Below the pieces are notes generated by a model. It saw only the letters and a program-made list of their open reading frames with translations. It searched no databases and was not told the DNA's origin. The position numbers and the translations under genes were made by a program. A DNA stretch of 64,000 bases from Rhypophila decipiens (lineage: Eukaryota > Ascomycota > Sordariomycetes > Sordariales > Naviculisporaceae), in contig MU858045.1 of NCBI GenBank assembly GCA_033297075.1, positions 1,054,001 through 1,118,000 on the forward strand. Reading direction: 5' to 3'. Below, in pieces: positions 22,643 through 33,871 of this stretch (position 1 is its first letter; every line of letters starts with the position of its first letter).

Positions 22643-22649
22643 GTATATA
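22643..22649 (+). promoter_or_regulatory. TATA-like box upstream of the repeat-peptide gene
   Basis: TATATAA about 265 bases before ATG 22912, followed by CT-rich DNA. This spacing implies a leader of roughly 200 bases or more. Confidence 0.4.
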
Positions 22650-22911
22650 ACACGATGATCCGGTTGATCCGTCTCTGTTCATGCCTCTTTCCCGTTCAAT
22701 CTTCTCTTGTGTAGTCTTGTCGTTGTCAACCCTTCAGTCTTCTCTTCTTTCCAGGAAAATCGCCAGGGCGAGCTTTATTCTTCGATTCTCTCCCGTTCCG
22801 TCCCTCCTTTATATCAATTCGACTTTTATTCCACTCTTTTTCCCCAAAGGAAAGCAACTCATCAACAATCTCCGTACCTAATTTCAGTTCAACCAAAACA
22901 ACCCATTCAAA

Positions 22912-23223
22912 ATGCAGGCAAAGTTCCTCCTCGCTCTCATGGCCACTTTGGTGGTGGCCCAAGATATCCCCGCCGAAGTCGCCGTCAAGTCCGACGCCAG
23001 CGGCAAGGCTGTTCCCTTCTCACGACGAGACCTGGGAAGACGTCAGGGAGTCCCCGCCGAGGTCGCCACAAAAAGCGATGTGAATGGCAACGCCGTGCCC
23101 TTCAACAAGCGAGAGGTCTATCCCCGCGGTGCCTGGAAGCGTGAACCCATTGCCCAGATCCCAGCCGAGGTTGCCGTACGCAGCGGCGCCGACGGAATTC
23201 CCGTGCCTTTTGGACGGCGGTAA
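22912..23223 (+). CDS. secreted Kex2-type repeat precursor peptide, 103 aa
   Basis: Single exon. Residues 1-17 form a signal peptide (MQAKFLLALMATLVVAQ). The rest is three copies of one about 20-residue unit, at 19-39, 47-67 and 83-103, pattern [IV]PAEVA-x-[KR]-S-x3-G-x-[AP]-VPF-x-[KR]-R. Dibasic sites end every unit (RR 38-39, KR 66-67, RR 102-103), and two spacers also end in RR or KR (DLGRR, EVYPRGAWKR). This is the plan of Kex2-processed repeat proteins (KEPs), the class that holds alpha-type pheromones and the ustiloxin/phomopsin-type ribosomal peptide precursors. Predicted products are three sister peptides of about 18-24 residues. They have no cysteine and no pheromone WC motif, and no UstY-like DUF3328 or tyrosinase gene is nearby. 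Role unknown: signal peptide, pheromone-like factor or modified peptide are all possible. Confidence 0.87.
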   Translation: MQAKFLLALMATLVVAQDIPAEVAVKSDASGKAVPFSRRDLGRRQGVPAEVATKSDVNGNAVPFNKREVYPRGAWKREPIAQIPAEVAVRSGADGIPVPFGRR

Positions 23224-24706
23224 ATCATACCTCTCGGGAGAGACAACATCTATATCAATGGTCGCTTGGCTCGGTGTCATTGGACATGGCTGTGGTGGAT
23301 AATAGACAAAGGAGATTCGGGGTTTCGGATTTGCAATTGGTTTGGGGACTATATACTATCTTGGGCGTTATCATTTGGGTTAAACGAGGGAGACCTTTCA
23401 TTTCTTACTCTCGTTTTGGAGGACTTTCTTGGCATTGTACAAAAGGGCTATTCGGACCTCATGACAGGGGCTTGAGGACAGAGGACTGGGTGGAGGCCGC
23501 AGTTGCGATTCGACGACTGAACTGGGATGAGCTTTCAGTCAAATAAAAGCCAATTTCCAAGTTTCCATGGTTTCCTGGCTGTCCCTTGAGTGTGTTTTGT
23601 GCCCTTGGACATCGCTAATATACGGGCAGTTACTCGAGTGTTGAACCAAAAAACAGTGACTATATTTTGTTGTCCCCAAGAGGGTCCGTCGTCCTTCATC
23701 TTGTCATCATAACCAATTCCATCGTACCTCTTCAAACGGCCATGCATAACAGGGGTGGGAAGGACGTTTCCCGGCATGTGGCTCGCCATGATACCCAACC
23801 ATGTAGCTACTATAGGACGGGAACTCGGATCGATCCCAAGAATAGAAACGCGGTCGAACCGACTTTTTAACTGAGTGTATTGCCGTGTGTTAACATGCGT
23901 GTATACTCATCAGCAGTAGGCCCGGCGATGGTTGTCGGTTCGAGCCGGCCACTTTAGCCGTGATTAATTACAATTCAGGGGAATGTGCCGCTTTCTTCCT
24001 CTTCTTGGTGTTTAGCCCCTGTGAACATATGGATTTGCTGTATCAAAAGGATCAGGAGCCTAATCGTAATAATGGCAGGGTCCTTTGTTGTTTATCTTGC
24101 CATCCATTTCCCCCTTTTCTCGGACTCACTTGTTGTCAGTTGACGGGGCTAAGAGCCCTGGAGCGGAGACGCCGGAGAGATAGCTCTTCGGGAAGCATCT
24201 TCGGCTACCACGTAACCACAGTCACTTCAGGTCCTCAGGGGCTAGGTTGCCGTCAAATCAAGCTTTGCAAGGTCTCGAGTCCAGACCAGGACCGTTATCT
24301 ATCAGTCTTGAGCGGGACCACATTGAGCCTAGTATTTATCACCCACTTTCCGTCCTGATTAATGCCCGGTTCAGCACAATTTGTCCAGAGACTCACCCAA
24401 ACATCCAAAGTGGCTGTAATTGCGTCCTATCTCGATCATGATTCCCCTCTATGAGATCCAGATCCTGGGACTATACACTTTGTCCCGGATATTCGCCCGC
24501 AGCAGACCCTCGTCCCCTCACTGAACATTCCAGGAACGGCTGCGGATGATATATCTGCATTCATAGCTTCGTGCGTTGCTTGGAAACAAAATGATATAAG
24601 ATTGCCCATCGCACCGGGATTGTGTCCCTGGGACGTTTCCCGGGTTTGCTGTCCGACTTCTTTGCTCCCTGGGATAATCATCATCTGATGTGGATGAGCT
24701 GCGACT
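23224..24706. other. intergenic, no gene seen
   Basis: About 1.5 kb with only short open frames lacking family features. It holds the 3' UTR of the repeat-peptide gene and the promoter of the serine hydrolase. Confidence 0.55.
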
Positions 24707-26702
24707 ATGGCGCCCCTGTTTCAGTCATTAGCTTCGGTGCTGCTGGCATTCACCTCCCTTCAGGTTGCCAGTGCTAGCCCGAATTGTCCTGTTCAAGGAG
24801 CCGAGTTTCCCAAGGTCAGGAATCTCGCCGAGCAGCCCACATGGAAAGCGGCGGCCGATGCGCTAAAGGCCACATTTGATACCGTGGCGAGTGCTGGACA
24901 GAACTATTCGTTTTCGGTTCAGGTATTCTCGACCAACCCCGGAAAGCCTATTGTGTTTGAGACCTTTCATACCGCTCAGCTGCTCCCATCCAACACCACG
25001 GGAGTTAAAAAGGTGGACGCCGATACAGTCTATCGGCTGGGCAGCGTTACCAAGATTTTCACAGTCTTGACGTTCCTGTCGGAAGTCGGAGACAAATACT
25101 TCAACCATCCGATTACTGAGTTTGTGCCAGAACTGGCGGAACTCGCAAAACGAGGGGATCCAAACGACCATGTTCGAACGGTGGACTGGGAAGACATTAC
25201 GATTCTGTCGCTGATGGCGCAGATGTCGGGTCTCGAACGTGACCGTATGTTCGCCGTCCTTTCCCCGACTACAAGACTAAAAAATCGGGATGTCATTTCT
25301 AACTCGAAGCAGAATTGGTCCTCGGGGAGATTATCGGGCCTCTAGATCTGGAGCAGGCTGTCAACATTGGATTTCCGCCCCTTGCCGAGGCAGACATTCC
25401 TACTTGTGGCAACTATCCGCTTTGTAACCGCACACGCAAGTCTACCCTATGATGATTATGGCAAGAGGGAAGAAAAAGACTAACAAGTCACTGCAGAATT
25501 CTTCGAAGGACTCGCAAAAGCTTACCCGGCGTTTGCCCCTTGGAAGACACCTGCCTACTCAAACATTGCATATCAGATCCTTGCCTATGCTCTAGAGCAA
25601 ATAACCGGGAAGCCGTTTAAAGAGGTGCTCGAACAAAACGTACTCAAGCCCCTTGGTCTTGACCATACCTATTACGATGAGGCCCCCGAATCGGTGGGAA
25701 TCATTCCCCGGGATAGCGGGACGGGATGGCGCTACTACTTGGGAGATGAGAATCCGTAAGATTACCCCCTTTCCAATTCCCCGACTCGGATCAGCATAAC
25801 ATTACAGCTAACCTGGCACCAGATCTGGCAACATGTTCACATCGGCAGGCGACCTCTCCCGTCTGGGCTTGGCCATTCTCAACTCGACTTTGCTAAAGCC
25901 GGCTCTCACCCGTCGGTGGCTCAAACCAGTATCGTTCTCCTCGGATTTTGTCGCCGCGGTAGGAGCACCATGGGGGATTAGGAGGATTCGACCTAGCGAA
26001 AAGCATCCCCACCGTACCGTAACAGCCTTCACAAAAGCCGGAAGCGTAGGCGACTACTCGGCTTTCTTGTCCCTGCTCCCAGACTACAACCTAGGCATCA
26101 CGCTCATGATCGCAGGAAATGCACCAGCGGGCAGCATCTTTGGCTTTGCAGATTATGTGGCCTCGACCATCATTCCAGCCTATGATGCCGCAAGTCGAGA
26201 GTCTGCAGATGCGCAGTTTGGCGGTACATATACCTATCGCGGCCCTGTCGCAAGTACCAACCGGACCATGAACTCAACCGTCCAGATCTCCACCGCCCCG
26301 GATGTCCCAGGTCTAGGTGTTGGCACATGGTACTCCAACAGCAGTGACATGATTCCCGTCTCGTTGGCTCTCCAATCCGGCCTCTCCGTTGCCACAGATC
26401 CAGCAAATAACAACAAGACCGCGCCAGTCCCATCCGTGAGACTGTACTATACCGGCCTGGAGACCAAACTTCCCAACGGCCGTGTGAGACAAGCCTTCAA
26501 GGCGGTCTTTGAGAACATAGGGGGGCCGGATAATCCGGGAAAGTGGTATAGCACCGACTGTGGCGTTTGGATCGACTATACCGGCGTGACGTATGCCGGT
26601 CAGCCGCTCGATGGGTTCATTTTTGAGTTGGAGGGTTCGACGGGGGAGGTCAAGAGCGTATACAACATGGCCTTGAACATCACCCTTGACAAGGTAAAGT
26701 GA
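24707..26702 (+). CDS. secreted beta-lactamase-like serine hydrolase, 599 aa
   Basis: Four exons: 24707..25244, 25313..25435, 25497..25755, 25823..26702. The second intron uses a GC donor (GCAAGT) with branch CTAAC and acceptor CTGCAG; no GT donor keeps the frame there. A signal peptide of about 23 residues comes first. The PF00144 (class C beta-lactamase/esterase) fold is shown by SVTK at 113-116 (nucleophile Ser, base Lys), YSN at 241-243, and SGNMFTSAGDLSRLG. The last third is the smaller C-terminal domain found in fungal extracellular members (related to ARB_00930-like proteins). N-glycosylation sequons such as NYS and NTT are present. Probably an esterase or amidase acting outside the cell; no substrate can be named. 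Confidence 0.92.
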
Positions 26703-26927
26703 TACAACTCAAACGCACATGGCAGTGGCCATGAGATGGTTGGAAATTAGGACAGGACACATAATGCCCGCATGTATGATAGGGTAAATACGAGGAGCTT
26801 CCTACACTTCGAGATTGTTCCTACCGTTCTTGCAGGTCAATAAGGTTTGACGTACTCCCGTCCGCTTCTTCCATGTCAGCCGAACTCCGCTCAACTAAAA
26901 TCACCATAAGACAGAAGTTACGGTTAA
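26703..26927. other. spacer before tRNA
   Basis: 3' UTR of the hydrolase and spacer; nothing else seen. Confidence 0.4.
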
Positions 26928-27023
26928 GGTTGTGTAGTGTAGTGGTCAGCACATCGGATTTTGAGATGTTGCAAGGCACCCTCAATGTTTCCGGGAACCC
27001 CGGTTCGAGTCCGGGCATAACCT
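26928..27023 (+). tRNA. tRNA-Gln (anticodon TTG) with 24-nt intron
   Basis: A full cloverleaf can be drawn. Acceptor GGTTGTG pairs with CATAACC with one G-U. D arm GTGT/GCAC has loop AGTGGTCA. Anticodon stem TCGGA/TCCGG has one G-U-type end pair. Anticodon TTG is at 26961-26963, A37 at 26964, intron 26965-26988, T arm CCCGG-TTCGAGT-CCGGG, discriminator T. The intron sits in the standard place, one base 3' of the anticodon. A T-rich stretch follows from about 27036 and can serve as Pol III terminator. Box A and box B (GGTTCGAGTCC) are present. Confidence 0.93.
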
Positions 27024-27544
27024 CTTTCTCTCTCTCTTTTTGCTCTTTTATAGTTCATACATATGTCGGATACAAGTCCTTAAAGTCACTCTTTTGCGTT
27101 GTGTTTATATAGATAGGTGCCTTCCTTTTACAATTTGGCAAGGCGCCTTATCAGGTTTGCAGGTTGACTATTTACCATGGAATACTGTATTCTTCATGTA
27201 CAGTTCATTCAACTTCTGTGAAGTGTTGACAGCTGGTGCCCTGTTAACATCATTGCCGGAAAATGTAGTGATGTATTGTTGATGCGAAACTATTAGCCGC
27301 TCCGTCTTGAATGGAAAACGCCTAATGCAACTGGTTTCACATGGTGGTGGCTGAGTCGCCTGCCTCAGTATGCCTTGCTACCCAGCGGGAACCCGATTGT
27401 GCTGAAAAGGTGTGCCAAGTGGCCGTTCAAACATCTTGGAACCCATCGATTCATCAGAGCCCCTCATTCTCATCACCTCATCCATTTCCTCGCCCGACAA
27501 CATAACCCCGCTCAACTCGACTGAGAGAGCTCCAGAGCATTAAC
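27024..27544. other. intergenic, tRNA terminator and STAND gene promoter
   Basis: CT-rich DNA and a TTTTT run directly after the tRNA; no gene seen. Confidence 0.5.
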
Positions 27545-29354
27545 ATGGCTGATCCATTGAGCATTGCGTCGGGCATCACGGCCCTTTTGGGTCTTTGCGG
27601 GCAAAATTCTCAACCTTCTTAGCACAGCGAAGGAGGCGCCAAAGGACCTGCGGATCATCGACATCGAGATAAAGGCTTTCAGTACCGTGCTGGAGGAGCT
27701 TCACGTTGATGCCTTAGCGAAAGATCAGGATTCGACAACCAGTCAGGCCGGGGTAAATACCGCTATTAAAGGGTGCAAAGAAACTCTCGACGAACTCGCC
27801 AGGGGTCTAGAGGGACTCTCTATTTCGGAATCATGTTCTTCTGCTCCCGGAAAGCGTCATAAGATCAGAGATGCTGTGATGTGGACGTGGAGAAAGGACG
27901 ATATCGAGAAGCTCCGGACAGCTATCCAAAAACACAAGACCAACCTGATGATTGGATTGCTTGGAGATATTGCGTATGCCCTCCGACTACAACGTGCCCA
28001 CCCATAGCTCGATAACTGACAAGCGATCAGCCGTGATATAAAGGACATCAAAAGCACAGTTACCGTCGTGCACAATTCATTGAGTGGTATGTAACGACGG
28101 AACGTTCTGTCGTTCTAGAGCCATTGCTAACACAGGGTGCCACAGACCAGGAACGGAGCAAGGTCGTCTCATGGATTCAGAAGGAAACGAACCCAACTGT
28201 CAAACACAACGCAGCCTGTGGTTTACGCAAAAAGGAGGACAATACTGGTGAATGGATTCTGCGTTATGAACGAGTGGCAGTCGTGGCTTGACACAGACAC
28301 AATGCCGCCATCCCGACTTCTGTGGATTCACGGTATCCCTGGTGCCGGAAAGACCATTTTCGCCTCGTTTCTCATCGACAAATGCCGGGGGCATGTGAGA
28401 ACCATGACGCCAAAAGCGGCCCAGTGTGTCTACTACTACTGTTCGTATAGGCATAATCGAGACGAGTCTGAGGCTTTCCTAAGGTGGACCGTGAGCCAGC
28501 TATGCCGAGCTTTGGGACATGTACCACCCAAGATCCTTGCGTCGTGCAGGATGGATCATCACCCCACTATTGACGCATTGATGGATGGGCTGGTTGAGCT
28601 CCTTACGTTCGTCGACGTCCTATACCTGATGGTAGATGGTGTTGACGAAAGCAAAGAACCGCGAGATCAGTTACTCGATGTCCTCGTGCGGATGGCTATT
28701 TCTCCCCAGTTCGCCAAGGTTCGACTGCTGGCAACCAGCCGACTATATGCCGATATCAAGACACGACTCGGGCCATGTTCGATGACGGTGCCCATGTCCA
28801 ACGAAGAGGTTGACAAAGACATCGGGAAATTCGTTAGTCGCGAGATCAATAGAACGTGGACGGAGCCCTGGAGGGTCTCGTTACGGGAACAAGTTGTTGA
28901 GAAGTTGGTAGATGGCGCCAAGGGCATGTTTCAATGGGCATCCTGCCAAGTCAGGATTTTGAACCGGAAGTTGGATGCCTCAGCCATCGAACAAGCACTC
29001 CAAGAACTGCCGAAGGACCTCGACGAGACCTATGCACGTATTCTCGGCGAAATTCCCAAAGACTACCGAGACATCGCACGCAACGTCTTTGTTTGGCTCA
29101 ATGGAGTTACTGAGTCAAATTCATCCATCCACGTTTTCGGTGCCTTGCCAACGGGCCTTCTTGTACATGCAATCAACTTTCAACATCTTTCCCCGAGTCA
29201 GCCCGGAGCATGTCCTACTTCCACCGGACTCTCCAAGATAGAGGAGATCTGCGGCTGTCTGATTACAGTGATTTCGGCGGACCAAAAACTCAAAATCTAC
29301 TATGACGCTGTCACGTTTTCACACTACACAGTATTTGTGAGAGGTGAATCATAG
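27545..29354 (+). pseudogene. STAND (NACHT) NLR-like protein with two frameshifts
   Basis: The start MADPLSIASGITALLGL is the usual opening of fungal STAND proteins (Helo-like/PF17111-type N-terminus). The frame slips by one base at GGGCAAAATTCTC (about 27600-27612) before QILNLLS-type sequence resumes. Two introns follow: 27977..about 28029 (GTATGC donor, GATCAG acceptor), then GTATGT from about 28087 to CCACAG at 28146, joining as LSDQERSKVVSW. A second slip lies at about 28258-28275, after NTGEWILR. Beyond it comes WIHGIPGAGKT (Walker A) and LYLMVDGVDES (Walker B), then the end of the NACHT and the HYTV motif, then a stop at 29352-29354. No repeat domain follows. Such proteins act in allorecognition and immunity-like cell death. 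Broken unless the slips are sequencing errors; homology-like traces may run to about 29750. Confidence 0.82.
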
Positions 29355-29755
29355 ATAAGATCTCTACGGAGCTAAGCTATGATGTACCGAAGAGGGAAGA
29401 GCGCAGGCCATTTATATGGCCTAACGGCAGTGCTGCACCTACCGCTGCCTGGTGGGGTACAAAGGCTTTCCCCTGCCTTTGTGGCCCAGGCAACACTCAG
29501 GCAACAGTATTGGAGTTTCTACTCTCAGACCGAGCGCGAGTACATGAAAAGTCAGTTTCTCTTTTCCATCTCACCCCATGGGAGTCGAACATCAGTTATT
29601 TGCGCCAAGCCCTGACCTTGTTAACAAATCTCGAAGCCACTTATTCTGCTCTGCCGTGGCGCCATTTCCATAATTACATGCGTTGGGAAAAAACAGAAGT
29701 CCCCACCAGCCTCAATTCAATGGTCCTGGCTGAAATCGGACTTACCAGTTGGTTA

Positions 29756-30667
29756 TTACTTCTTTGTAATGAAGCTTTTTACCAACGAGTTGAACTTGGT
29801 CGGGTTCTCCCAAAACATGAAATGACTCCCCTTCTCGGCGGCCGAGAAGATGTACTTCTCCGCCCCTGGTATTTGACCGGCAATCCACTCGATCCCAGCA
29901 GGCGGCATCACGCTCACCTCGCCGCCAATGACCAAGGTCGGGATGGTGATCCGCGGAAAGACATCACGCCAGTCTCGGAATGAATGATCGACAAACAAGG
30001 CGGCCGAGTGGGCGTCGGTCATCTTGCGGTTCTGAGCCAGGACCCACTGAAAGTCGGCTTCAGAGACGGAGGGAGTGAACATGGACCGCACTAGTGATTC
30101 AAGCTGGTTGGCCATATCGGCGGCGAGGTCGTATATAGCTGTGGGGGAGAAGAGGGACCCGAGCTGCTCTGCTTGTCCGGCAGGCCAATGCGGGTCAGCG
30201 GCGATGACGGCTGCTTGGTCGACCAGGACGAGGTGGCTTGCCCGGTGGCGGGACTCTGGGTACTGGTCCCACCAGGCCCAGGTGACGGAGCAGCCCATCG
30301 AGTGGCCGACGATGGTGACCTTGCGGAGGTTGAGCTTGTTCAGGACGTCGTTGAGGTCGGCGGCGAAGCGGCTTATACGGTAGCCGAACTCGGGCTCTTC
30401 CGAGTCTCCGTGGCCTCGCATGTCATATGTTGTTACCCGGAAGCCGGCCGAGGCGAAGTACTCTGCTTGCTTCTTCCACTCGACTTGGGCTTGCCGCCAT
30501 CCTGTGATGAATAGAATCTGCTGGCCATTTCGTGGGCCGGTCTGGTTGTAGACAAGATTGACGCCGTCACCGGTCTTGATAGTCCCGGCGGTGCCATGTT
30601 GATGAGCTGGGGTCGCCGAAACACCCATCATTTGGACAGCAAGGGTAAGGATATGTAGAATTCTCAT
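29756..30667 (-). CDS. secreted alpha/beta hydrolase, 303 aa
   Basis: Single exon, signal peptide of about 18-21 residues (ILHILTLAVQMMGVSA). Alpha/beta-hydrolase marks: oxyanion segment ITGWRQA, MRGHGDSEEP, nucleophile elbow GHSMG (Ser about 129), and a C-terminal His in EKGSHFMFWENP. The acid residue is probably in the IGGEVSVMPP turn, where Glu or Asp is expected. Family resemblance is to chloroperoxidase/haloalkane-type or esterase members of PF00561; export suggests an extracellular esterase. Two things could be mistaken in it: HxxxH-like runs at the N-terminus, and a two-Trp pair WAWWD after the elbow. It is convergent with the STAND relic, and their ends nearly touch. Confidence 0.9.
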   Translation of the reverse strand: MRILHILTLAVQMMGVSATPAHQHGTAGTIKTGDGVNLVYNQTGPRNGQQILFITGWRQAQVEWKKQAEYFASAGFRVTTYDMRGHGDSEEPEFGYRISRFAADLNDVLNKLNLRKVTIVGHSMGCSVTWAWWDQYPESRHRASHLVLVDQAAVIAADPHWPAGQAEQLGSLFSPTAIYDLAADMANQLESLVRSMFTPSVSEADFQWVLAQNRKMTDAHSAALFVDHSFRDWRDVFPRITIPTLVIGGEVSVMPPAGIEWIAGQIPGAEKYIFSAAEKGSHFMFWENPTKFNSLVKSFITKK

Positions 30668-32239
30668 CTTGGCAGCCTACAACTCGGGGATTAGGCAGGT
30701 AAGAAATAGAAGTTGAGAATGATTTTTGACTCAGCACTGTCGGTCATCTCGGATTCAAGTCTAATAAATAGACGGCCATGTTCAAAATCCAGTGGCTGGT
30801 TACAGGGCAATCCCCCCGCATTATCGCCAACTTGACTCAGCGTGTTGCATCGACCAGACAGGTTATCACCTGCATGAGCATCGAATATCTATAGTGTCCT
30901 GCAAACAACAGCATGGTACTTGCACCCCTGTTAACAAAAACTTGAGGAGGTGTGATGGAAAGGTTATTTGCTGCCCATACTGATTTGTAAGATCATAAGA
31001 TGATATCCGGCACTGCCGTCCTTTCGGCGAGAAAGCCAGGTGCGGAAGTCTGGGCTGACCACCGACGGGTGTGGGTCTCGGTCGACTCGGGAGCGGATTG
31101 AGAGTGACCGCTCGGAAGCCGCCATGGCCGGCTGATGGTGAAAACTTCAAAGTGATGCACATGACTGATGATCTTTTACGTATTGGCGAAGCTGACAACC
31201 GACGTGAATCTTCAAGTCCGATCCATCATCCACCTTCCGAGCCGGGACAGATGAGGGACCTCGAGGGCAGACTCAATATGAATTCCAATGAGGCTCTAGT
31301 ATCCGTATAAAAGCCTCAAAGCCGGTAATACTCTTCATCAGACATCAGGTGAACGAGAACCCTCATGAATCCACCAACCCCAATGCTTAATTGGGCGTCA
31401 TGCAGGTTGATAACAGGGGTGGTGACGGCATCCCGTCCCCGGAACGGTCCCCGGAAACCAAAAAGATGCCAAGGCCGACTATGTGTTGGCGCACGGCGTG
31501 GTCGAGGTCATTCATGATTGGACGACTAGCTTCGAATTTGCGGCCCAATCCATCCACCAGCCACCGGAGTTTGCTGCATGATGCCTCTTGTCTCAAGACT
31601 GGTATTATAGGTATCCGTAATATGCACATCATATTTCTTTGGTCTCCGGCACTCGAGAAGCTTGGCGTTGAAGCCGTCGTTCAGCTGACTGCAGAGTGGC
31701 ACAGCTCACGACCGACCAGGGGAAAGACTTCCGGATGGCGGTCCCTCTTCCGCGGTTGGATGTGATGAGGATCGGCACTCATACCCCTATCTCAAGACTT
31801 GCCGGCATTGAGAAAGGATTGACATATAACCGCTGAAAGACAAGGACGGTGAGTCGCCTGAGCCCGAGACAGTTGCAATAATGAATAAGTTAGTTCAAAG
31901 TCGAACACAGAGTAAACAAGTGTAGGAGATGTCTCGCCAAGCCCGGAAGCTGGAAATGTCAGGGGCTTCGAGCCCTTGGAAATCTCGTGAAATTGGACGT
32001 GGACAAGAAGATTGTGAGCGACTCGCTTTGAAGAACAGGCTAACAGCCCTAGTTCATAACAGGCCTTGATCTGCTCATGCTGCGATTATTATATCGGACC
32101 GATGCCATTGCCAGTTGAATACTCACAGATGGCGTGTCCAGCTCTCTTCCTCATATGTACACATGCGACTACCAACTTGACCACCGAGTCGTCGTGAGGA
32201 CTCCCTCGAGTTTGTTAGAACTCTAGAGACACAACCGCC
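30668..32239. other. intergenic, no gene seen
   Basis: About 1.6 kb between divergently read genes; it should hold both promoters. Short frames have no family features. Confidence 0.55.
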
Positions 32240-33590
32240 ATGGACGACGTGACCTACTACAACCCAAACGACATCTCGGCCATCTTGCTGGCTCCCCACG
32301 CTGCGTTCACCGGAATCGCTACATTTTTCCTCATCCTGCGGCTGTATGTCGTTCGAGGGGCGGGCAAGGCCTTGACATTTGACGAATATGTCTGCACCGT
32401 AGCCCTGGTGAGTCCATTCATGCCATCCCACGGCCAATCCTGTCACTGACCAAGACCGTCTACTCTTTACCTAGCTCGCCAACTACATGATGCTCTTTGG
32501 AGAGGGCTACTGCGTACACTACGGACTCGGCCGAACAATGGCCGACCTTGTCGAGCCCATCTTCTTCCTGAAAGGAATCCTGGCCATCGAAGTCACCTAC
32601 GGCATCGCCTGCCCCGTCTCGAAACTGGCCGTCCTGACAATGTACTATCGCATCTTTTCGGCCTCCCGAGTTATTCGCCATTCTGTTTGGGTCATAGGGT
32701 TCATGTTGATGGGATGGGGCATTGCCGTCGTGGTCGTCAGCAGTACGTTGCTTTGTGTTTTGACTTGCCCTACTTCAGTATCCCTACAGCTCTTTGGTAT
32801 TCCCATGATGTTTTTGCTGACCTGAGTGGGATAATTAGTATTCAGCTGCACCCCCATTGAAGCCTTCTGGGACCGCTCCATCCCAGGCTACTGCATCGAC
32901 TCGGACAAGTTCTACATCGGAATCACCGTGCCCAACATCATCTTCGACTTTCTGACCGTCGCCTTGCCCGTGTACGAAGTCTGGTCTCTCCAAATGGGTC
33001 GGGACAAGAAGCTCGCCATATCAGGTGTCTTCCTCCTTGGCGGGAGCGTCATTCTTGCCTCCTTCGCCCGTCTAGCCTTGTTCAGCATCTACAAGCCTGG
33101 CGGTGGGCCATCGGGTAACAACATCAGCCAGACGGTCGTGTTATGCCATGTCGCTTCTGCGATCGAGACGCCACTGGCCATCATTGGTGCTTGTCTGCCA
33201 CCTTGTGCGCCCTTGTTGAAGCGCCTCTTTGGTGGCGTGACGGGCACCATCTCGGGCAAGCGAAGCAGACAAGACGGACAATCAGCTGAGCCGAAGGGGA
33301 ACTTGCATTCTATAGTTACGATTGGCAAGATATCGAACCGGAGTGGTGGTCGACAAAAGAGGAATAAGCTCGACACTGTCACGGATTTTGATCCCGAGGG
33401 GTCATTTGTCAGGTTGGAGGATGGACACAGCGAAGGTGGCGTCTCGACTGAAGAACTGACTGGTGGTGGTTACGGGGCAAGAAATGGGAACAGCGATTGT
33501 GCTGGTGGACTAAAGTCGAAGCGCCGAAGTGTGATGGCCGGGGTTGACGATGCTGATATCCAACTGAAGCGCTTCTCGACTGGGCAGTAG
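32240..33590 (+). CDS. Fung_rhodopsin/SAT4-family integral membrane protein, 395 aa
   Basis: Exons 32240..32407, 32475..32742, 32839..33590; introns 67 and 96 nt. Seven hydrophobic spans can be counted. Conserved marks of this fungal family (PF20684, formerly DUF3129-like/PTH11-related) include LRLYVVR, the FDEY pair after TM1-2, YGIACPVSKLAVLTMYYRIF, FSCTPIEAFWD, YCIDSDKFYIG and a following P-x-P-V helix (TVALPVYEVWSLQM). The C-terminal tail is about 130 residues, hydrophilic, with basic and acid stretches. The Sat4/PTH11-like group is often regarded as receptor-like and some members matter for host sensing, but no ligand is known for this one. The protein probably sits in the plasma membrane. 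Confidence 0.9.
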
Positions 33591-33808
33591 GGATGATTGT
33601 CAGTGTGTCACAATGGATGGAATGCGATGGTGGTCAAAAAAGCATTAAAGTAGACATCCAAACGAGGCACACTTTTTACGTGTTTAGTCTAGTCAATAAA
33701 AGGACGTCTCCAAGTAATGGGTATTAACTCGCTAAACAACCAACAAACAATCCCAAGCCCTCTACCAAACCTCAATGGGTATGCGGCTAATAACAAGGAC
33801 TGTATATC

Positions 33809-33826
33809 CAAAAAAAAAAAAAAAAA
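33809..33826. repeat. poly-A tract of about 18
   Basis: An uninterrupted run of about 18 A between the stop of the rhodopsin-like gene and the stop of the MFS gene (convergent 3' ends). Confidence 0.8.
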
Positions 33827-33871
33827 GCACCGATTTTATATCATGATCCGACCAAGCAGTGCATGATGGCT

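Larger units (their letters stand above)
21302..22911. other. long intergenic, promoter of the repeat-peptide gene
   Basis: About 1.6 kb without a gene. The last 400 bases are pyrimidine-rich, as in fungal 5' UTRs. The inverted repeat at 22316-22366 and a third GGCCGACG at 22451 lie here. Confidence 0.5.

Noticed and set aside
22912..23223. Alpha-pheromone precursor
   Set aside because: No WC...W-type core and no repeated aromatic peptide; only the Kex2 layout is shared.
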